Of a stretch of DNA of 64,000 bases, positions 47,005 through 58,009 are shown piece by piece; the stretch's first letter is position 1, and every line of letters begins with the position of its first letter. The DNA comes from Schistosoma haematobium. Taxonomy: Eukaryota > Platyhelminthes > Trematoda > Strigeidida > Schistosomatidae. A model generated the notes under the pieces. The model was given only the letters and a program-made list of their open reading frames with translations, ran no database searches and was not told the origin of the DNA. A program made the translations under genes and the position numbers. The DNA is taken from assembly GCF_000699445.3 (NCBI RefSeq), contig NC_067196.1:29157116-29221115 (forward strand), read 5' to 3'.

Positions 47005-50000
47005 CCTCTGCCAGGGAAGTCCTACTCATTGCCTTCTCGTGGCGGGGGTATTGTTTACGAAAATGAGAGGACGAAAAGCGAATGTCCGGCGCTTTAACCG
47101 GATTCCAAATCAATGGTGCACATGGGCTCCAGTATCCTGCGGGAACAAATGGCGTATGAACCAATCGTTGGTCACCGGCTACCATGGGACTGCATCTCCT
47201 TACGATGCTCCACTGCCTTGTGGGTTAGACCTTTAGGTCAAAGGCTCGGGGAGTGGCCCCCTAAGATAACCACCTGCTTCGGTTTGGGCACCCGGGCAGT
47301 ATCACAGCCCACACACAAATTGATGAACTCTTTATGCCTATGGAAATTACCTTTCTCGCTTTGAAAAACAAACAATTGATTCAGATTATTATCATTACAA
47401 TTATTGTCATTATTAATACTATTATTATTATTACTAATATTATTGTTATCATTACTATTATTATTATTATTATTATTATTATTTTCCACATTATTCACCC
47501 TCTTTTATACTTATACAGCGGCTCGTCTTCGGTGGAAATTCGACTGTATCTAAACGTTCTCGAGTCACTGTCCGGTTGAAAATTGTATGTTACCACCAAA
47601 TATGAGTACTGAAGCAGTTTTTCTGAAACCACGTGCACCATTCAAACCGGCTGCCTTCAACGTTCGCACATTTATGCAGGTTGGACAACAGATAGGGCTG
47701 GCTATGTCTTTGGAAAGTCTTAATATCGATGTTTGCTGTCTATCCGAGACCCGTATTCAAGACTCTGGCGAAGTACTACAAATTCGATCTCCATCTGTCA
47801 CTTCGAAAAGCTTGTTTTACGTGCGCTTATCCGGGGACCCTGTGGCATCTTCGTCTGGTCTTGCTGGCGTTGGTGTCGCACTAAGCGCTAGAGCTGAGGC
47901 AGCACTAGTCGATTGGATCCCCATTAACAGTCGGTTATGTGCTGTTAGATTAGAAAGTTCCATCAAGGCGAGAAGAAATCGGCGTGAGAAACGATGTCTT
48001 TTCGTCATCTCCGCCTATGCCCCGACAGATTGCAGCCCGGATGCAATCAAGGATGAGTTTTACCACCAGTTATCTGTTCTTCTCCAGAAAGCGCGTTCGA
48101 CAGATATTGTAGTACTAGCCGGAGACTTGAATGCTCAGGTCGGGCGTCTAGGCACAGAAGAGAGTCGTTTAGGTGGCCGATGGGGACTCGTTGGTCGCAG
48201 GTCAGATAACGGGGACCGTCTACTGCAACTTTGCACAGACCACAACCTGTTTCTGGCTAGCACTAACTTTCGGCACAGTCATCGCCGATGTGCCACCTGG
48301 CGTCCTCCCTCTGCATCTCAAGCCTGGACTCAGATTGATCACATCGCGATCAGCTACCGCTGGCGTGGTTGTGTACAAGATTGCCGCTCCTTTTGGAGTA
48401 CCTATCTGGACTCTGATCATACCATGGTCTGCGCCAATCTTACCTTACTTTTCAGTGGACAACGAACTGACCGCCATCAACGGATTGATGTTAGCAAGCT
48501 GGTTGCAACTTCTGTTGCCAGTAAGTATCGAATCGAGCTAGTTTCTAGGCTAGCTACCATTCCACCGAAAAGTATAGATGAGCATTGGTTGCAATTGCAT
48601 GACGCCATGAAAATGGCGAGTAAAGCCGCTTGCGGCTTCGCGAAACGTCCCGCTTCAGGCTCCATACAATTCATCAAAGCCCGTCAGTCTACTCCGGGTG
48701 ACCGTGAGTTTGACAACAAACGAAGGATGTTACGTAAGGAAATTGAGCAAAGCTTGCGTAAGGACCGAGAAGCCTGGTGGTCGGAGCGTGCTAATGAGCT
48801 GGAAGCAGCAGCTGCATCTGGTAACTACCGGAAGCTCTTCCAGCTCATCCGAGCCACTGGCAGCAAGAAGTCTGGTGTGAGCGAAACAATCTGCGAGGAT
48901 GATGGGATGCCAATCACTAACATCCATCGACGTCTTGGACGATGGGCAGAATTTTTCGAAGGGCAGTTCAACTGGCCTGCTGCTCCGGCAACATCGGTCA
49001 GACTGTCCTGCCCTCCATGGCCGGTGACGACTGATCCACCAAATGAGGAGGAAGTCCGCAAGGAACTCCAACTCTTGAAGCGTTACAAATCACCTGACCC
49101 AGATGACTTACCTCCGGCTCTTTTTAAAGATGGTGGTGACTTTTTGACTAAGGAATTGACGACGTTGTTTACAAAGGTTTGGGAACTAGAGTGTGTACCA
49201 ACGTCATGGAATGAGTCGATAGTTGTCCCTATCTTTAAAAACGGTTCACGTCGTTCCTGTAACAACTATCGGGGATAAGTTTACTTCCGATTGCGTCCAA
49301 GCTATTGGCTTCCGTCATTCTTCGTAGGCTGTTCAAAACCCGAGAAAGATTGACTCGCGAGGAGCAGGCTGGGTTTCGTTCTGGTCGAGAATGTATTGAT
49401 CATATCTTCACCCTCCGCCAAATGTTAGAACACCGCCATACTTACCAAAGGCCAACAATCGTAGTGTTTCTTGACATCAGGGCTGCCTTCGATTCGTTGG
49501 ATAGGACTGTTCTCTGGGATTGTCTATTGAAGAAGGGTGTGCCTGAGAAGTTTATTAACATCCTAAAAGCCCTATATACAAACACCTCAGGCAGAGTGAG
49601 GGCATACAACCACCTCTCTCCATTGTTCCATTCGAGCAGTGGGGTTAGGCAGGGTTGCCCAATCTCACCATTCCTCTTCAACTTTGCCATCGATGACATT
49701 CTGGAAACAGCTCTGATGAATGTAAGTAATGGGGGTGTGGATCTGTTGCCTGGAGAAAGACTTCTCGACCTTGAGTATGCGGACGATATTGTCTTACTGT
49801 GCGATAATGCCCAAGGCATGCAATTTACACTTAATCAGTTGGCAATCAGTGTCCGTAGGTATGGTATGTGCTTTGCACCTTCGAAGTGCAAAGTACTTCT
49901 ACAAGACTGACAGGATTCTAATCCTGTACTCACTCTGGATGGTGAGCAGATAGAAGTAGTCGAGAAGTTCGTGTATCTGGGTAGCTGCATAAGTGCTGGT

Positions 50001-50852
50001 GGTCGCGTGAGTGATGAGATCAATTCACGTATAGTGAAAGCCAGAGCGGCTTATGCCAATCTGGGCCACCTTTGGCGCCTTCGTGATGTTAGTCTGGCTG
50101 TAAAAGGCCGGATCTACAACGCGTCGGTGAGAGCAGTTTTGCTCTATGCTTGTGAAACCTGGTCTCTCCGAGTTGAGGACGTTAGACGACTCTCTGTGTT
50201 CGATCATCGCTGTCTACGAAGGATTGCTGACATTCAGTGGCAACACCATGTCAGTAATGCAGAGTTTCGGCATCGTGTGTTCGGGCACAGAGATGATAAT
50301 TCAATTGGTGTCACCATCTTGAAACACCGACTTCGGTGGCTTGGACATGTTCTCCGAATGTCGTCCCAGAGAATTCCACGTCGTGCATTATTTGCCGACT
50401 CTGGGACTGGTTGGAAGAAGCGGAGAGGTGGTCAGTGCATGACATGGTGTCGTGGTATGAAAGAAAGCTGCAAAGGACTGGCTTCTGTTGGTCCTTCACG
50501 ACTCCCTGGTTGGGGTCTGAGAGATGGTGCTACACAGTGGCTAGAGACGTTATCAGTTATGGCTCAGAATAGAAGCCAGTGGCGATCCTGCTGTAACCTT
50601 CTTTTACTTTCTTCATAAAAAGTGGTTGTGTCTCCTTTACCTGAAAGATTTCTTCTGATTGTACCTTTTCGTTCCGTCGTTACTACCACACTACCTTACT
50701 CCAATCTCTTCGTCATTGTTCTCTTTTTCTTTTGCGCTCCTTAGTTTTTTTTTTCTACTTCTCTTCGAATTCTCATTGTTTTGTGTGGCGCATATATATT
50801 GGCGCTCTCTTGTACCAATATTCATGTGTTCAAATAAATAAATAATACATTA
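47005..50852 (+). mobile_element. RTE-clade non-LTR retrotransposon, copy B (5'-truncated, otherwise full)
   Basis: From about 38738/47262 onward it is almost identical to copy A over the EN-RT region (offset about 8540). It begins abruptly at GCCTCTGCCAGGG, about 90 bases into the 5'UTR seen in copy A, after unrelated sequence. That is the usual result of incomplete target-primed reverse transcription. The 5'UTR contains an (ATT)n tract at about 47455-47482, which creates meaningless Ile-rich and Asn-rich ORFs. The 3'UTR ends in GTGTTCAAATAAATAAATAA. It sits in the IP3K intron between exons 3 and 4, antisense to the gene. Confidence 0.9.
47587..50618 (+). pseudogene. RTE endonuclease-reverse transcriptase, copy B (frameshift and in-frame TGA)
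   Basis: The endonuclease and RT motifs are as in copy A. Two lesions are visible. A run of five G in A (40731-40735) is four G here (49271-49274), shifting the frame within the NNYRG motif of the RT. The same TGA as in A follows LLQD (49908-49910). Beyond the TGA the frame is open to 50618 and gives the C-terminal region missing from A. That region has KFVYLGSCIS, a short helical domain, VLLYACETW, RCLRRIADIQWQHHVSN and LRWLGHVLRMSSQRIPRR, and ends SQWRSCCNLLLLSS. This fixes the natural C-terminus of the family. The substitution S80R is one of very few differences from A. Confidence 0.88.
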
Positions 50853-50888
50853 TATTCACACCACATAAAATAATAGAAATGAACTTAC

Positions 50889-51013
50889 TTTTCGAATATT
50901 TTCTGAAGAGTCTCCAATGACCTCACTTTCTGAAAAAGTACGTTGTCCAATCTTGCAGTCCATTATTGATGGTGATTTAAAATTGTACAGTAAATCCTGC
51001 ATTTTTACGTAAC
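50889..51013 (-). CDS. IP3K: IP3K exon 3 of 7: carries the PxxxDxKxG inositol-binding motif
   Basis: The 125-nt exon has an acceptor ATTCAAAG/GTTACG and a donor CGAAAA/GTAAGT. It contributes two bases to the split Gly codon and then 41 codons. It contains [13 protein letters not shown], which is the PxxxDxKxG signature that defines the inositol polyphosphate kinase superfamily (Pfam IPK). The family line here is normally [20 protein letters not shown], so the core is well kept while the following linker ([16 protein letters not shown]) has diverged. An alternative acceptor 14 bases downstream (ATGCAG/GAT) would drop YVKMQ and needs the other donor in the previous exon; transcript data would decide. 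RTE copy B ends just below this exon and copy C starts just above it. Confidence 0.9.
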
Positions 51014-51089
51014 CTTTGAATATATTGTGTTAAGAAATGAACACAAGTAATAAAATACACATGTTTGAAAAGAACTAATAATTTATTTA

Positions 51090-51590
51090 CCTGCAACACT
51101 ATGAGAGCCAGCTCTCCCTCTTGAAATGCTCTCACATGTCCATGAGTATGCAGTCACTGCCGGGGAAGTCCTACCCACTGCTTTCTCGTGGCGGGGTTGT
51201 TGCTTACAAAATTGCGAGGACGTAAAGCGAATGTCCGGCGCCTTAACCGGGTTGGTGGATATGGATGACCCACCTAGGGAAGTTGAAAAACCCTGATTCC
51301 AAACCAATGGTCACATGAGCTCCAGAGTCTTGAGGGGACAAATGGCGTATGAATCTTTTGTTAGTCACTGACTGCCATAAGAATGCATATTTTAACGTTG
51401 CTCCACTGCCTTGTGGATTAGAACTCTAGGTCTAAGGCTCGGGGAGTGACCACCCTAAGAAAACTACCTTCTTCGGTTTGGGCATCCGTGCAGTATTTCA
51501 GCCCTCACGTGAATCGAATGATTTGTGTGGCATTTATGTATTTGGTGCCTCCTTGTACCAATGTTTATGTGTTTTAATAAATAAATGTAG
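51090..51590 (+). mobile_element. RTE copy C, internally deleted (5'UTR joined to 3' end)
   Basis: About 350 bases of RTE 5'UTR (CTCTTGAAATGCTCTCACATG through GGCTCGGGGAGTG) continue about 70 bases further. They then join directly to the element's 3' end (TTTGTGTGGCATTTATGTATTTGGTGCC, TTTTAATAAATAAATG). All coding sequence is absent. It may be a nonautonomous short derivative or a simple deletion. Its 5'UTR is nearly identical to that of copy D but in the opposite orientation. Confidence 0.75.
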
Positions 51591-51901
51591 GTTTGCACCT
51601 TAGATCGACTTGTACCTATTATTCGACGACTACAGATAATATCAAACCTAAATAGATGGTGGAGTAAAACATATCAATTTATGGTTAAAACTGGAGCACC
51701 TAACAAACTAATCAGCCGAAAACTCAATCATAAGCACATAATATAGCTTCTAATAAAATCCTCTAAGAGGACTGGTTTAGCTGGGTGAAATTACTGAAGT
51801 CATTAGTTTACACAAACGTATAATAAAAGAATATTAGTGAGTGAGAATAGTGACTCCCTTTGATTATTTAGTTTGCTTTCGTCAGCAAAAACCAATTACA
51901 C

Positions 51902-52054
51902 CAAAAAGGATACGTTCACCATCGAGCAGCTTTTCGCCTTGATATTTAGGGACAAATGATCTGAGTATATCTAGCTGGAGCTGTAGTAAACATTGGGCTT
52001 CACTTTGGCAATAACGTTTTAAAACGCTTCCTTTACCATTAGATATTAGGCTAC
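51902..52054 (-). CDS. IP3K: IP3K exon 2 of 7: N-lobe of the kinase domain
   Basis: The 153-nt exon has an acceptor ATTCTTCAG and a donor TTTTTG/GTGTAA. It enters in phase 1 and leaves in phase 1, so it joins cleanly to both neighbours. It encodes SLISNGKGSVLKRYC, then a helix ending in DILRSFVPKYQG and LLDGERILF. This corresponds to the conserved LKK..SE..C...L..D.LRPFVP.YHG...DGE segment of IP3Ks. A second GT two bases further on would change the phase. I chose the first because it places YVKMQDLL, the counterpart of the family's Y.QMDDLL, immediately after the junction. The exon lies in a 3.7-kb interval bounded by two inverted RTE 5'UTR copies. Confidence 0.88.
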
Positions 52055-52320
52055 CTGAAGAATCATTAACAAAAAGTAATTGAAAGTAATATGTATTTGA
52101 CCTTCAATTACTTCAGTGTTATCTAAAGCATATAAAAAACACGAAGAGGTCAATCAAAGGTGTTCTGCATTAAAAAATTGACAGATTCGCTTATTTTCCG
52201 CATTAATTAGATGAATGAGGTTTCTTATTAAGTTCTTCGAACGGCAAACATACAAGGTCAAAAACGATGACATATTATTAAACAATGTTTGTAGTAATTC
52301 CACAGTCATTACTTATTTCA

Positions 52321-52561
52321 GTGTATGACATGGTGTCGGGGTACGAAAGAAAGCTGAAAAGGGCTGGCTTCTGTTGGTCCTTTACGACTCACTGGCTAGG
52401 GTCCGAAAGATAGTATAACACAGTGGTTAGAGACGTTATCAGATATGGCTCAGGACAGAAGCCAGTGGCAATCCTGCTGTAACCTTTTATTTTCTTCATA
52501 AAAAGTTGCTGTATCTTCCTTAACTGATAGAATTCTTCTGGTTGTACCTTTCCGTTTCCCC

Positions 52562-52609
<48 letters not shown>

Positions 52610-52767
52610 ACTACCTTTCACTAATCTGGTCGTTATTGTTCCTCCTTTTTTATTTTACGCTCCTTACCTTCTTTTTTCTCTTCCCATTCTCATTGTTTTG
52701 TGTGGCGCATATATATTTGGTGCCCCCTTGTACCAATATTTATGTGTTCAAATAAATAAATAATTTC
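52321..52767 (+). mobile_element. RTE copy E, 5'-truncated 3' end
   Basis: It starts within the last about 60 codons of the RTE ORF (MTWCR-like segment, decayed; SQWQSCCN equivalent). It includes the 3'UTR with an (ATT)n tract at 52562-52606 and ends in AAATAAATAAATAA. A possible short target duplication ATTTCA flanks it (just before 52321 and just after the tail). It lies in the IP3K intron between exons 1 and 2. Confidence 0.8.
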
Positions 52768-53644
52768 ACTAAGGAATTTCAACCGATTCGTTTATTTTTA
52801 TTAGATTCGTTTTAGGTTAATTTCCAAAGTAAAGAATCCCACAAACTGAAGCAGTTTCTTGGATTAATAGGTTGAAAAATATAGTTTGTTACAGTGATGT
52901 AATTGCTTTATTAAGGTATTCACCAAAAACAAGACAAAATTAAACCTTCAGAATCCTTTGTAATGTGAAGTGGGATATTGGAACTTCATCACACCATAAC
53001 AATATATGTACGTAATATTAAACCTCGTATTATTAATTCACTGAAATGCCAGTTGTTTATCAGTGTTTTTATTTGAGTCAATTTCATGGCTCCAAATTGA
53101 TCAAACCTGAAAAATCACCAACTTACAAATAAATTACAGACACAAATTAGGAAGCTGTACAAAAGTTTACACAGGCTTACTTATGCCTTGCATCTAACTT
53201 TCATGATATCAAGAAATCTACCAAATAAGAATTCAAACCGCATCACATAGAAACAAGATGGTATAAAATAAACACATTTTCAAAACAATTTAAGTACAGA
53301 CAATAAAAGTAGATATATTTCCATATTGCATTTAAAAATACAAAATTTATAAAATTATTAAGAAAACGAAACAAATTCCCTTGGAACTATGATAACACTT
53401 CTAAAACTGAGGAACTAAACCCGTTTGTTATTATCAAACGAGTATCTAAGTGTGTCTGATAACAATAAGCAGGATCAATTTTTTTCATGTCAAGTACTCA
53501 TTTCTTAGTGCAGCAAAACTCTATGTACGTACTTTTTTAGTATTAACAGTTCCTAAAAGGAAGGATAGCAAATAAAAGGGGAATTCTCAAAAAAGCGATA
53601 TTTATTCAAAACACTGACAAACTATCTCGCTGTTCGAAACTAAC

Positions 53645-53759
53645 CTTGATGACCAGACAGTTGCACCCAGCAGGTATTTGCTTGTTTTGCTTTACTATTT
53701 GGAGTCCATGATAATGGTTTCAACAAGTGCGTCTTCCAGCTCCTCTTACCTAATTTTAC
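53645..53759 (-). CDS. IP3K: IP3K exon 1 of 7 seen: start of the catalytic domain and putative calmodulin-binding helix
   Basis: Inositol-trisphosphate 3-kinase phosphorylates Ins(1,4,5)P3 to Ins(1,3,4,5)P4 in the cytosol and shapes calcium signalling. This 115-nt exon has an acceptor TATCCAG and a donor AAG/GTTAGT. It encodes 38 residues plus one base (phase 1). Its end reads TCWVQLSGHQG, matching the WIQLAGHxG start of the IP3K catalytic domain. The preceding basic, Trp-containing stretch (SWKTHLLKPLSW) sits where vertebrate IP3Ks bind calmodulin; that role is inference. The reading frame is also open upstream of the acceptor, so the 5' boundary could be longer. The start codon and N-terminal region were not found in the 10 kb upstream, which is full of transposon relics. 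Confidence 0.85.
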
Positions 53760-54044
53760 CTGGATAAAAAGTCGTAAATAAAATAATCTAAGGACTGATA
53801 ACATTTCTGACATAGAAACCACTGATTACTATCTATACCAAGTAGGGCACATACGTACATCGGTCCAAGTTGCCATACCTCATTAGTACAACAAGATAAA
53901 CACCAGATTCATAGTAGTTAAATCAATGGTGGTAATATATAAAAGAAAGATTGCATATATGGATACAGTACAGGAAGAAAGAATTAGTTAGTAAAAAGAA
54001 AGATATAAAGCGATTTTAATCTCATAATTTAAGTGAAGACAAAG

Positions 54045-55572
54045 AGTTTACACACCTACGCCATTGTGATCGATTCTGAGCCATGTTACCCAGAGCCTCC
54101 AACCACTGTTTACGATAGTCACACGGACCCCAACCAAGTAGTCTGCATCTACCAACATGGCTAAGACTAGAAAGTAGTGACTTCAAGCACTGGTGCCATG
54201 TTTTGGCTTGCCCGCCCCTAACTTTTTTCTAACCATCACTAAGACTAGTCAGCATTGAGCGTCGTGGTAATCGGTGTTCAGGAATACGTAACACGTGACC
54301 CAATTATCTCAGTCGATCAAGATTCACAACCTCACCAATTGATTTACCATCATTCCCTAATAGCTTGCGTCTAACCTCACTATTACCTACCCGGTGATCC
54401 CAACAAATACGAGCAATATTTCTAAGACATCTGTGATCAAATACTAGTAACTTACGTGTATCCTCCATTATTAATGGCCACGTTTCGCAGCCGTAGAGTA
54501 GAACGGAACGAACTGTTGCGCAGTATACTTGTCCCTTAATTGATAGACGGATATTTCGCCTTCGCCATAGGTCACGTAAGTTGGCAAAAGCCAAACGAGC
54601 TTTTTGAATCCGTGCTGAGATTTCGTCAGACACCAACTCATTAGGGCTGATCAGACTTCCAAGATAAGTGAAGTTGTCGACGCGTTTGACTACTTCACTC
54701 CCTATCCTTAGTTCAGGTGTTGACGCAGGCCAGTCCTGAAGCAACAACTTGCATTTAGAAGGGGAGTAATGCATTCCCGAACACCCTAACATTATTTCTC
54801 AGTGCTACCAAAAGACACTGCATCTTATCAGAGTCTTCACCAAACAGGACTATGTCATCTGTGTATTCTAAGCTGATAAGTGAACCTCCTGGCAGATCAA
54901 TGCCCAAAACTTCAGTCAACGAGAACGTTATTTCCAACATTATCTTTGTGATGAAATCGAACAAAAATGGAGATAGTGGACAGCCTTGAACGGCACCACT
55001 TGAGGTTGCAAATTCATATGACAGTCCGCCATAAGCTCTGACTCGACTAGTAGTGTTCGAGTAAAGAGCCTTCACAAGGTTTATGTACTTCTGAGGTACG
55101 CCTTAAATGACAGATATTGCCGCAGAATCTCGCGGTCTACGGAGTGAAATGCTGCTTTTAAGTCAAGAAAGACCACCATTGCCGAGCCACTCCCCGAACC
55201 TTTGACCTAGAGGTCTAATCCACAAGGCAGTGGAGCAACGTTAAAATATGCATTCTTATGGCAGTCAGTGACTAACAAAAGATTCATACGCCATTTGTCC
55301 CCTCAAGACTCTGGAGCTCATGTGACCATTGGTTTGGAATCAGGGTTTTTCAACTTCCCTAGGTGGGTCATCCATATCCACCAACCCGGTTAAGGCGCCG
55401 GACATTCGCTTTACGTCCTCGCAATTTTGTAAGCAACAACCCCGCCACGAGAAAGCAGTGGGTAGGACTTCCCCGGCAGTGACTGCATACTCATGGACAT
55501 GTGAGAGCATTTCAAGAGGGAGAGCTGACTCTCCCCACCTTCGGCCGTACCAGGACTTTTGAGGGAAACTTA
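54045..55572 (-). mobile_element. RTE copy D, minus strand, internally deleted
   Basis: Read on the minus strand, a 5'UTR (55572 to about 55187) is followed directly by the middle of the RT domain (from about 55185), so the whole endonuclease and the N-terminal RT are missing. The 3' part runs to about 54045, ending near the MAQNRSQWRR motif; no 3'UTR tail was recognised. The subfamily differs from A and B: the protein is only moderately similar, while the 5'UTR is nearly identical to copy C. Confidence 0.8.
54050..55185 (-). pseudogene. RTE reverse transcriptase fragment, copy D
   Basis: Two overlapping frames show RT motifs: FLDLKAAFHSVDR near 55170, then VKALYSNTTSRVRAYGG, AVQGCPLSPFLFDF and ISLEYTDDIVLF. 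The catalytic YADD has become YTDD. A frameshift near 54780 leads to SKCKLLLQDWPASTPELRIG, FTYLGSLIS, LLYGCETWPL and RCLRNIARICWDHRVGN. Further damage near 54304 precedes LGHVLRIPEHRLPRR. The Trp in LLQDW shows the ancestral state of the TGA codon in copies A and B. Confidence 0.85.
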
Positions 55573-57584
55573 CATTTTGATCGCCCTTATTGACTTCCTT
55601 CATTATTAGTAACAACAGAACTTCACAAATCTGCTCGGCTATAAAGTCACGGTAAAGGAATCATAAATGTTACTAATAGATTCAGTAAAAAGTTCGTTAC
55701 CTACGAAGTACTTATCAATGAAATTTTATCATAGCGGAACAGCAAAGCAGTGGTACAACTTGTGTAGCATATACAGCATAATTAAACGTCTATCAAGAAA
55801 CATCTAACAGTTCATTTTGGATTTCGTTTTCCAATGTCTATTTTACTACCAATGTAGAAGAAAAAACAAAACTATTATGGGATAACTTTTAGTTCTGGTT
55901 GAGACATGTTCTGAATGAAAACTTCATGACTATTAGATTCTAATCAAGCTGCCACTATGGTAGGCTAGCAGCCATCGTATATTTCATTCAGCCATACATT
56001 AAATGATCACCTGCCTCCACCATGTGACGATAACAGATAACACAGAAATTATTTTCCTCACCAACGACAGAAATGGAAAAACCACAAAGTGGAACTTCGC
56101 TAATCCATGAAATAATTCAAGTTGAAAATGGACTGTAGAACTAGAGCTTGAGTATTGAGCAATTTAAAGTGTTTACTGAGCATACTATGATTTCATGTTA
56201 ACATTGGGAATAAGAATCTCGTAAATTTTTAACCAGTGTGCGAATACACAGAGAAAGCATTCTTATCCAATAACTGCATGTTGATTCACGCCCTCGGCTT
56301 TGAATCGGAATACCAGATATTCTATACATCAAATGAAAAAACTTCTTGAGGGATAAGGATCTGCGACTGGACTAGTCCAGACATAAGATAACTGGACATC
56401 TCGAGCTAAACAGCAATAAGAACACAAATATTGGAGTCGTGACACAGTATTTTTTCCGAGATAAGTTGGAACAATGATTTCTTAAGTCGTCCTGTTAACG
56501 AGATGCCGGTCTTCATGACTATATGATCACACATTCGAGATACCATTAATAACAGTGAAGTCACCAGTCGTTTATACGAACCTAACCCCACAATTAATTT
56601 CAGACAGACGACTAACTATTGCTTGGCCATCCATATACTAACATATACAGTCTCAGTATGAAGTTTATATTATATTACGAAAGCTCCCAAACTATGTTTA
56701 CATGTGTTAAAATATTCTTCACTTTGAACGAATTAACAGAGAACAAGAGTGAAATTCTCTACAAAAAAATTGTGTTTCCAGTCATTAATTACTAAACAAA
56801 TAAACGAAACAAATCACCATTTATAAACTGTTTATAAATGGTATAACTACTAGTAGTCGTGACTACACAAACAATGTCAAAACTTGCCATTTGTTGTGAT
56901 TCATCAACAAAACGCCCATTTACACCCATAAAATGCACGATCAGATCAAGGGTATGATTTCAAAATGTCCGCACCACTAGCATGATTACGCAACAACCCA
57001 AAACTTTAAGAAACGTCTACCTCGAACATTGCGCTGGACAATATACAATTCAAATTCATTCAAATGATGATGGATCAACAGTTCCTCACTTCAATCTCTT
57101 GTTTGCGAAATGTCAAAAAAAGACCTTTTCAGTTTCTCATCTCAAGAAACGTATATGCGGTTAAAAATATTTAAGCTTTTGGATTAATATAACAGGAATT
57201 TGCAAAAGCGAAGAATAAATGAAACTTGATAAGAGTTTGCTTAGAAACTGACTGGCATCCGCAGTAAAATCCCTTGTGATAATTTATTCTACAACTTGTA
57301 TTATCTCTTTACAATGTACTACCCATTATAGAACGTTCGTTTAAGACCTATTTGAATTGAATCTTAGACCGAGTTTATTAAAATGTAAGAGATAACATCT
57401 GGTATTCTCCATCACAATCTTATTTCTTTTATCCCTCTAATTCTACTGCCTATTTTCCTGGGTTGAATCCTTGTGAAATAAAGTGAGTTTTAGACGAATG
57501 ACACTTTCAAGTGTATTGTCTGTTTCACTTCTCCAAACTGCAGGGATTGGAGTATGACTTATTACAACTATCTATCTTCGATGT
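55573..57584. other. unassigned stretch upstream of the gypsy remnant
   Basis: Either an IP3K 5' intron or flanking DNA. ORFs at 56406 (minus) and 56982 (plus) have no recognisable domain. Confidence 0.45.
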
Positions 57585-57800
57585 CATTAGCTTTTTAGCG
57601 GCAAACAAACCCCCCAAAATAAGTAGCTCCGTAAGTCTTGGACATTTGATGATGACGATATAGGTTTTGATGGACTCACCTAGCTGAAGGTGCTCGGTCA
57701 TATACCCGCACCAGATCACGAGTGGGAACGCCGTTCTCAACTTCACCTGTAACTGCTAGCCAGTTTAGATCGGTCATTTCGCGATATATTTATGGTCTAA
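57585..57800 (+). repeat. 5' LTR remnant of a gypsy-type element
   Basis: Collinear similarity to 60415-60620: AGCTCCGTAAGTCTT versus AGCTCTGTAAGTCCTT, ACCAGATCACGAGTGGGAACGCCG versus ACCAGATCACGAGTGGAAACGCCG, and similar spacing between blocks. The two copies have diverged greatly, so the insertion is old. The outer ends were not resolved. The orientation follows the internal reading direction. Confidence 0.65.
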
Positions 57801-58009
57801 CAAATATGTCTTTGAACGTCCTGGCTTCTGACTTTTTACTTTAACAGGTGGGCGCGATCCAATCATAGTGTTACAGGTTAAATTGTTGTCAAACTACGAA
57901 TACCTGAGGCGTCTTCATTGATGAGCCAACGTGATCCGGTACATGGACTTGTAAACTGTGGGTCTGTTCCTTCATGGAACTTCACATATCATTGCTTTAC
58001 TTTAATTTT

